Shown here piece after piece: positions 13,393-17,438 of a DNA stretch of 17,438 nucleotides. Numbering within the stretch: the stretch's first letter is position 1; each line of letters opens with the position of its first letter. Origin of the DNA: CAYWVR01 sp964461715 (lineage in GTDB: Bacteria > Planctomycetota > Phycisphaerae > FEN-1346). The stretch is taken from the NCBI GenBank assembly GCA_964461715.1, contig CAYWVR010000048.1, positions 1 to 17,438 on the forward strand, read 5' to 3'. The translations under genes were made by a program, and so were the position numbers. Under the pieces are notes generated by a model. The model was not told the DNA's origin. It searched no databases and saw only the letters and a list, made by a program, of their open reading frames with translations.

Positions 13393-14901
13393 TCAATACG
13401 CGCGGCGTTTGCGGCTGGAGGGGATGCCGAGCTCGTCGCGGTACTTGGCGATGGTGCGGCGGGCGACGTCGATGCCCTCGCGCTCGAACCGCTTCTTGAT
13501 GGCGTCGTCGGAGAGGGGCCGCTTCTTGTCCTCGGCGTCGACGATCTCCTTGAGCCTCTGGCGGACCTGGTCCCAGGCCACCTCCTCGCCTTCGGCCGTC
13601 TGCGTGCCGCCCGTGAAGAAATCGCGGAGGGCATAGATGCCCCACGGCGTATCGGCGTACTTGTCGGCGACGGCGCGGCTGATGGTGGCGACGTGGAGGC
13701 CGACGTTGTCGGCCACTTCCTGCATCTTGAGCGGGCGGATTTGGTCGGGGCCGTCGTCGAAAAAGGGCCGCTGGAACCGGACGATGGACTCGGTCACCCG
13801 TTCGAGGGTATCGCGGCGCTGCTCGATGGCGTCCATGAGCCACCGGGCCGACCGGATGTTGCGTGCCACGAACTCGCGGGTCTTCGGGTCGAGGTCTCGC
13901 CGCTTGACGAGCTTGCGGTAGGCCCGGCTGATGTAGAGTCCCGGGGACCCGCCCTTGAGGATCGTGACGCGCCACTCGCCCGTCTCGTCGTCGCACTCGA
14001 TCCGCACGTCGGGGATAATGGTGGGCGTGCGGGAGGGGCTGATGACCGAGCCGGGGCGGGGGTTCAGGTGGCGGATCCGCTCGACGGCCTCGCGGATGTC
14101 GTCGATCCCCGCGCCCAGGGCCCGGGCCATGTGGGGATAGCGGTTGGCCTCGATGTCGCGCAGGTGGTCGCGGACGAGACGGACCTCCAGGGCGTCCTCG
14201 GGCAGGTCGCCCGGCCTTTCCCCGATGTCGGAGGCCGCCGCCAGCTGCAGCAGGAGGCACTCCTCCAGCGACCGTGCGGCCACCCCGGTGGGGCCGACGC
14301 TCTGGACGCGGACCAGGGCCTGCTCCATCTCTTCGAGCGTCGCCTCCGGCTCGGCCTCGCGGGCCAGCTCGGCCGGCTCGATCCGCAGGTACCCGTCGTC
14401 GTCGAGGTTCCGGATGATGAGGCGCCCGAGGTCGGCGAGGCGCGGCTCGTGGTCCTCCAGGCGCCACGCCCCCAACATGTGCTCCTGGAGCGTCTCGCCA
14501 TCGTCGGCGGTGTTCTGCATCGCCTCGGTCTTGGGGTCTTCGTCGCCGCGGGCGATGCGAGGACGGTACGAGCCGGCCTGCTCCTCGAAATAGCTCTCCC
14601 AGCGGTCGACGAGGTTCGAGAGCCGCTCGAAGTCCTCGGCGTTGTCGCCCTCGTCCTTGACGACCAGCTCGCGCTCGGCCTCGGCGGCGTCGCGGGACAT
14701 CTCGTCGCGGTCGGCGGGGGCGGCGTCGGCGTCCGGCTCCTGCTGGCGGACCTCGATGACCGGGTTGGCGATCAGCTCCTGGTCGATCCGCTCCTGGAGG
14801 GCCATCAGGGGCAGCTGGAGGATCTCCATGGCCTGGATCATCTTGGGAGCCAAGACCATCCGCTGTTCGAGGCGTTGCTGGAGCGACGTGTCGAATCGCA
14901 T
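13393..14901 (-). CDS. rpoN: RNA polymerase sigma-54 factor
   Basis: RpoN directs RNA polymerase to -24/-12 promoters that need an ATP-driven enhancer-binding protein. The 502-aa product has all three parts. The Gln/Leu-rich activator-contact region I is at 1-50 ('RMVLAPKMIQAMEILQLPLMAL'-like core). An acidic linker covers about 50-115. The core-binding and DNA-binding domains include 'LNPRPG' and the helix-turn-helix around 'MQEVADNVGLHVATISRAV'. The RpoN box ARRTIAKYRD is at 480-489, followed by 'ELGIPSSRKRRAY', the usual ending. The start is clear from region I, although the ribosome-binding site is weak. It begins 36 nt after recR. No enhancer-binding regulator is in the window. Confidence 0.96.
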   Translation of the reverse strand: MRFDTSLQQRLEQRMVLAPKMIQAMEILQLPLMALQERIDQELIANPVIEVRQQEPDADAAPADRDEMSRDAAEAERELVVKDEGDNAEDFERLSNLVDRWESYFEEQAGSYRPRIARGDEDPKTEAMQNTADDGETLQEHMLGAWRLEDHEPRLADLGRLIIRNLDDDGYLRIEPAELAREAEPEATLEEMEQALVRVQSVGPTGVAARSLEECLLLQLAAASDIGERPGDLPEDALEVRLVRDHLRDIEANRYPHMARALGAGIDDIREAVERIRHLNPRPGSVISPSRTPTIIPDVRIECDDETGEWRVTILKGGSPGLYISRAYRKLVKRRDLDPKTREFVARNIRSARWLMDAIEQRRDTLERVTESIVRFQRPFFDDGPDQIRPLKMQEVADNVGLHVATISRAVADKYADTPWGIYALRDFFTGGTQTAEGEEVAWDQVRQRLKEIVDAEDKKRPLSDDAIKKRFEREGIDVARRTIAKYRDELGIPSSRKRRAY

Positions 14902-14936
14902 GTTCAGGCTCGTCCGCGCCCCTCAAGAAGCGCGGA

Positions 14937-15545
14937 TCAGCATTCCTCCAGCTCGCGACGTCCACGGAGGGCGTCGGCGAGCATCCCCTGGTTGGCGTAT
15001 TCGAGACCGGCCCCGGTCGGCAGGCCGCGCGCCAGACGCGTGACCCGCACGCCCGCGTCCTTCAGCCGCTCGGCCACCAGGAGGGCCGTCCCGTCGCCCT
15101 CGGTGGTGGCGGCCAGGGCCACGATGACCTCCTCGACCACCTCGTCGCGGGCGCGTTTCTCGATACCCGCCAGGTCCAGGCGGTCGGGGCCCTTGCCCTC
15201 CATCGGCGCGAGAAGCCCGCCCAAGACGTGGTAGAGACCCTCGTAGCCGCCCGTGGCCTCGATGCGGAAGACGTCACGGCCCGTCTCGACGACGCAGATG
15301 CGACTTCGGTCGCGACGGGGACTTGTGCAGACGGCACAGCGGTCTCCCTCGGCCAGCCCGCCACACTCCGTGCACCGGCCGATACGGGTCTTGATGTCGC
15401 GGACGGCCTCGGCCAGGGCGTCGACGTCCGCTTTCTCGGCCCCGAGGAGATGGAACGCGAGCCGCTCGGCCGTGCGCCGGCCGATGCCGGGTAGCTTGCC
15501 CAGCTCGGCGATGAGGCGCTGCATCGTGCTCGTATAGGCGTCCAT
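14937..15545 (-). CDS. recR: Recombination mediator protein RecR
   Basis: RecR works with RecF/RecO to load RecA on SSB-coated gapped DNA. The 202-aa product has the family length and domain order. The helix-hairpin-helix is at 'GKLPGIGRRTAERLAFHLL' (16-34). The Cys4 zinc finger is at C58, C61, C70 and C73. The Toprim domain runs from 'RICVVETGRDV' (82-92), and 'GLPTGAGLEYAN' (174-185) resembles the usual Walker-B-like ending GLPxGxxLEYAD. ATG 15545 is chosen because GGAAGAG precedes it and the family N-terminus fits; upstream sequence in the same frame belongs to the end of ybaB read out of frame. It follows ybaB by 25 nt. Confidence 0.97.
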   Translation of the reverse strand: MDAYTSTMQRLIAELGKLPGIGRRTAERLAFHLLGAEKADVDALAEAVRDIKTRIGRCTECGGLAEGDRCAVCTSPRRDRSRICVVETGRDVFRIEATGGYEGLYHVLGGLLAPMEGKGPDRLDLAGIEKRARDEVVEEVIVALAATTEGDGTALLVAERLKDAGVRVTRLARGLPTGAGLEYANQGMLADALRGRRELEEC

Positions 15546-15570
15546 GGTTCTCTTCCGGACGTGATGGAAC

Positions 15571-15912
15571 TCAGCCGACAATGCCCTCAAGGCCGGGCGG
15601 AAGCTGGATGCCGCCCAGCACCTTCTGCATTTCCTGGCGCTGGAGGTCGCGTGCCTCGCGCATCGCCTGGCCGATCGCGGCCGTGACGAGGTCCTCCAGG
15701 AGATCCACGTCCTCGGGATCGACGACCTCGGGGTCAATCTTGAGGGCCACCAGCTCCTGCTTCCCGTTGACGGTGGCGACGACCATGCCGCCGCCCGCGG
15801 AGCCCTCGGACGTGAGGTGCTCGAGGGTCTCCTGGGCCTCCTCCATGCGCTTCTTGACGCCGCCGAGGTCCTTCATCATGCCCATCAGGTCGCCGAGACC
15901 GCCGAGAGCCAT
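15571..15912 (-). CDS. Nucleoid-associated protein, YbaB/EbfC family
   Basis: This 113-aa small dimeric DNA-binding protein is encoded in the conserved dnaX-ybaB-recR order. The N-terminal helix region has 'MKDLGGVKKRMEEAQETLEHL', split by a Gly-rich turn ('GSAGGGMVVATVNGKQEL') from the family's beta strands. 'DLVTAAIGQAMREARDL' is the typical C-terminal helix (family pattern D-L-V-x-A-A-x-N-x-A). AAAGGA lies 7 nt before the ATG. It binds DNA with little sequence specificity and helps organise the nucleoid; its exact role at this locus is unsettled in general. Confidence 0.95.
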   Translation of the reverse strand: MALGGLGDLMGMMKDLGGVKKRMEEAQETLEHLTSEGSAGGGMVVATVNGKQELVALKIDPEVVDPEDVDLLEDLVTAAIGQAMREARDLQRQEMQKVLGGIQLPPGLEGIVG

Positions 15913-15941
15913 GGGACGTCCTTTCCGTGCGGCGCGGGGCG

Positions 15942-17282
15942 CTAGTCGCCGGACTTGACGATGCGTCCTTCGAAGAGATCCAACGCGTGCTTGACGAGCG
16001 GGTCCACGACGACCTCGCGAAGCTCGGGAGGCGGCGAGGCAACGTCCTCGCGCCGGGGCGAGGGGGCGGGCTCAGCCTCGCGCGGCTCGCTCACGGGCGA
16101 CTTTTTTTTTTCGGCCGCCGGCGCGGCGGCACCGGAGGCCAAGGCCCTCTCCAGGCTCTCCAGACGCCCCAAGACCTCCGGAAGCGGCTCCATCTCCGCG
16201 AGCGACGCCATCCGTACCAGCGCCAGCTCCGCCACCGGCCGTCCGTCCACCACCCAGCGGGCCCGCTGGCGGGCCTCGGTCAGATACCCCAGGCTCGCCG
16301 TCAGGGCCGGCACGGAGAACCGCTCGGCCGCCGCGGCCAGGGCCGACCGCTCGGGCCCGAAGGCGTCGAGCAGCTCGGCCTCGACACCGCACGTCTTGAC
16401 GACCAGCAGGTCCCGCGTCTGCCGCACGAGCTGGTCGAGGATGGCTTCCAGCGACACGCCCGAGGCCAAGAGCTCCGCCAGGCACTCGATGCACCGCCCG
16501 GTCGCGCCCTCGGCCGCGCCTTGGAGCAGTTCGAGGATCGTCTCGCCGCGCGCCCCGCCGAGGGTCTCGCGGACGGCGTCGAGGGTGACCGTCCCGTCGC
16601 CGACGGCGATGGTCTGGTCGAGGAGGGTGAGGGCGTCGCGGATGCTGCCCCGCCCCTCGCGGGCGATGGCCGTCAGGGCCCCCTCCTCGGCCTTCACCTT
16701 TTCGCCCTTGCAGACAGCGGCCAAGTGGTCGGCGATGCTCGCGGTGGGCACGGCCCGGAAATCGAACCGCTGACACCGCGAGAGGACCGTGGCGGGGAGC
16801 TTCTCGGGCTCGGTGGTCGAGAAGATGAATTTGACGTGCTCGGGGGGCTCCTCGAGGGTCTTCAGGAGGCCGTTGAACGCGCTCTTGGAGAGCATGTGGA
16901 CTTCGTCGATGTAGTACACCTTGAAGCGGGCCCGGGCGGGACGATAGTGGGCGTTCTCGCGGAGCTGGCGGATGTCGTCTATACCGGTGTTGGAGGCCCC
17001 GTCGATCTCGACGGTATCGATGTCGTCGCCCTCGTGGATGGACGTGCAGACGTCGCACGTACCACACGGCTCGGGCGTAGGGCCCTTCTCGCAGTTCAGG
17101 GCCGCGGCGAGGATCCGGGCCACCGTCGTCTTGCCCACGCCGCGCGTCCCGCAGAAGAGGTAGGCGTGGGCGACGCGTTCCTGCTCGATGGCGCGGCGGA
17201 GGGTCCGGGCGACAGGCTCCTGTCCGACGACCTCGTCGAAGGTCGTCGGCCGGTAGCGCCGGGCTAGGACGGTGTAGGCCAT
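15942..17282 (-). CDS. dnaX: DNA polymerase III subunits gamma and tau (DnaX)
   Basis: DnaX is the ATPase motor of the clamp loader that puts the beta sliding clamp on DNA. The 446-aa product starts 'MAYTVLARRYRP'. It has Walker A GTRGVGKT (45-52), the zinc-binding cysteines C64, C73, C76 and C79, Walker B 'YYIDEVHM' (123-130) and the arginine-finger motif SRC (168-170). A helical oligomerisation domain runs to about 365. After a variable Pro/Glu-rich linker it ends 'DPLVKHALDLFEGRIV', a common tau-type terminus. The start at 17282 follows family alignment; no good ribosome-binding site is seen. Residues 391-394 (EKKK) are encoded by a ten-A slippery run described separately. The gene lies just downstream of ffs. 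Confidence 0.97.
   Translation of the reverse strand: MAYTVLARRYRPTTFDEVVGQEPVARTLRRAIEQERVAHAYLFCGTRGVGKTTVARILAAALNCEKGPTPEPCGTCDVCTSIHEGDDIDTVEIDGASNTGIDDIRQLRENAHYRPARARFKVYYIDEVHMLSKSAFNGLLKTLEEPPEHVKFIFSTTEPEKLPATVLSRCQRFDFRAVPTASIADHLAAVCKGEKVKAEEGALTAIAREGRGSIRDALTLLDQTIAVGDGTVTLDAVRETLGGARGETILELLQGAAEGATGRCIECLAELLASGVSLEAILDQLVRQTRDLLVVKTCGVEAELLDAFGPERSALAAAAERFSVPALTASLGYLTEARQRARWVVDGRPVAELALVRMASLAEMEPLPEVLGRLESLERALASGAAAPAAEKKKSPVSEPREAEPAPSPRREDVASPPPELREVVVDPLVKHALDLFEGRIVKSGD
16072..16129 (-). promoter_or_regulatory. Slippery A-run and early stops in dnaX (probable gamma-producing frameshift site)
   Basis: The coding strand has ten A in a row (16102-16111) then G. In the dnaX frame this reads GAA AAA AAA AAG and contains the heptamer A AAA AAG, the same slippery sequence as E. 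coli dnaX. A -1 shift, or insertion of one A, leads to TGA at 16072-16074 after nine codons, giving about 403 aa. A +1 shift, or loss of one A, leads to TGA at 16091-16093, giving about 396 aa. A 7-bp GC-rich hairpin (16114-16120 with 16124-16130, 3-nt loop) lies just upstream. The short form would keep the ATPase and oligomerisation domains and lose the C-terminus. Confidence 0.7.
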
Positions 17283-17344
17283 GAGCACGCAAAGATTAGA
17301 AGGCCGTGCACCTCCCGTCGACAGTGGGACAACCGCGGACCACA

Positions 17345-17438
17345 ACCTCCGTGGCTCCGGCCAGATATCCCCACGGCGCATGAGTCTTCCGGCTTAGGGC
17401 TGCTGCCTTCCGGCCCTGACCCGGTTCACCGGCGACCC
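17345..17438 (-). ncRNA. ffs: Signal recognition particle RNA (4.5S-like), 5' end cut by window edge
   Basis: The minus strand has the hallmark SRP domain IV: GGTCAGGGCCGGAAGG followed by CAGCAGCCCTAA. The GGAA tetraloop (17408-17411) and the internal-loop bases bind the M domain of Ffh. Its RNA helps target nascent membrane and secreted proteins. The part upstream of GGGTCGCCGGTGAACC lies beyond the window. The 3' boundary is estimated by comparison with the E. coli 4.5S pattern and may be off by 10-15 nt. Position upstream of dnaX is the usual bacterial arrangement. Confidence 0.88.

Noticed and set aside
12815..14965. Long minus-strand open frame (716 codons) in another frame of rpoN and the membrane-protein gene
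   Set aside because: The translation is mostly Arg/Pro/Gly/Ala, crosses gene borders and competes with an unmistakable sigma-54 frame.
13144..15234. Long plus-strand open frame (696 codons) across rpoN and recR
   Set aside because: It runs antisense through two clearly real genes and the gaps between them, with low-complexity composition. It is a GC-bias artefact.
17283..17344. Separate dnaX promoter between ffs and dnaX
   Set aside because: A TCTAAT box is present but no acceptable -35 lies 16-18 bp upstream; read-through from ffs is equally possible.

Overview
The window is GC-rich and carries bacterial chromosomal genes throughout. Several traits point to Planctomycetota, possibly a Phycisphaerae-like lineage. 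These are a PEP-CTERM sorted exported protein, a XylR-type regulator with a LacI-like sensor fused to an AraC-type DNA-binding end, two exported PQQ-like beta-propeller proteins opening with a 'W-x-x-(F/W)-R-G' type motif, a sulfatase remnant, and exported HEAT-repeat proteins. This placement comes from gene content, not from a phylogeny, and is moderately confident.

Left part (1-6.2 kb), accessory in character: a XylR-like regulator (minus, running off the left edge) is divergent from a PEP-CTERM protein. The 223-bp region between them holds a strong-looking promoter and a 21-bp-spaced direct repeat suited to an AraC-family regulator. A rho-independent terminator follows. Next come a broken 2[4Fe-4S] ferredoxin gene (minus), a tRNA-Ala(CGC) (minus) with its own promoter, and two tandem PQQ-like beta-propeller genes (plus). 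After the second of these lies a short C-terminal relic of a sulfatase gene.

Right part (6.2-17.4 kb), a single-strand block in which every gene is on the minus strand. In transcription order from the right edge: SRP RNA (ffs, cut by the edge), dnaX, ybaB/ebfC, recR, rpoN, a three-helix membrane protein of unknown function, two exported HEAT-repeat proteins, trpF, ahcY, and a DUF1015 protein. ffs-dnaX-ybaB-recR is a classic conserved bacterial neighbourhood for protein targeting, clamp loading and recombinational repair. rpoN follows it by 36 nt. The membrane protein and first HEAT protein overlap end to start, and ahcY and the DUF1015 gene are 4 nt apart, so both pairs are probably co-translated.

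The most notable signal is in dnaX. A run of ten A residues ends in the in-frame heptamer A AAA AAG, and both alternative frames stop within a few codons. This fits programmed production of a short gamma-like clamp-loader subunit beside full-length tau. I saw no CRISPR array, transposase, rRNA or phage gene.
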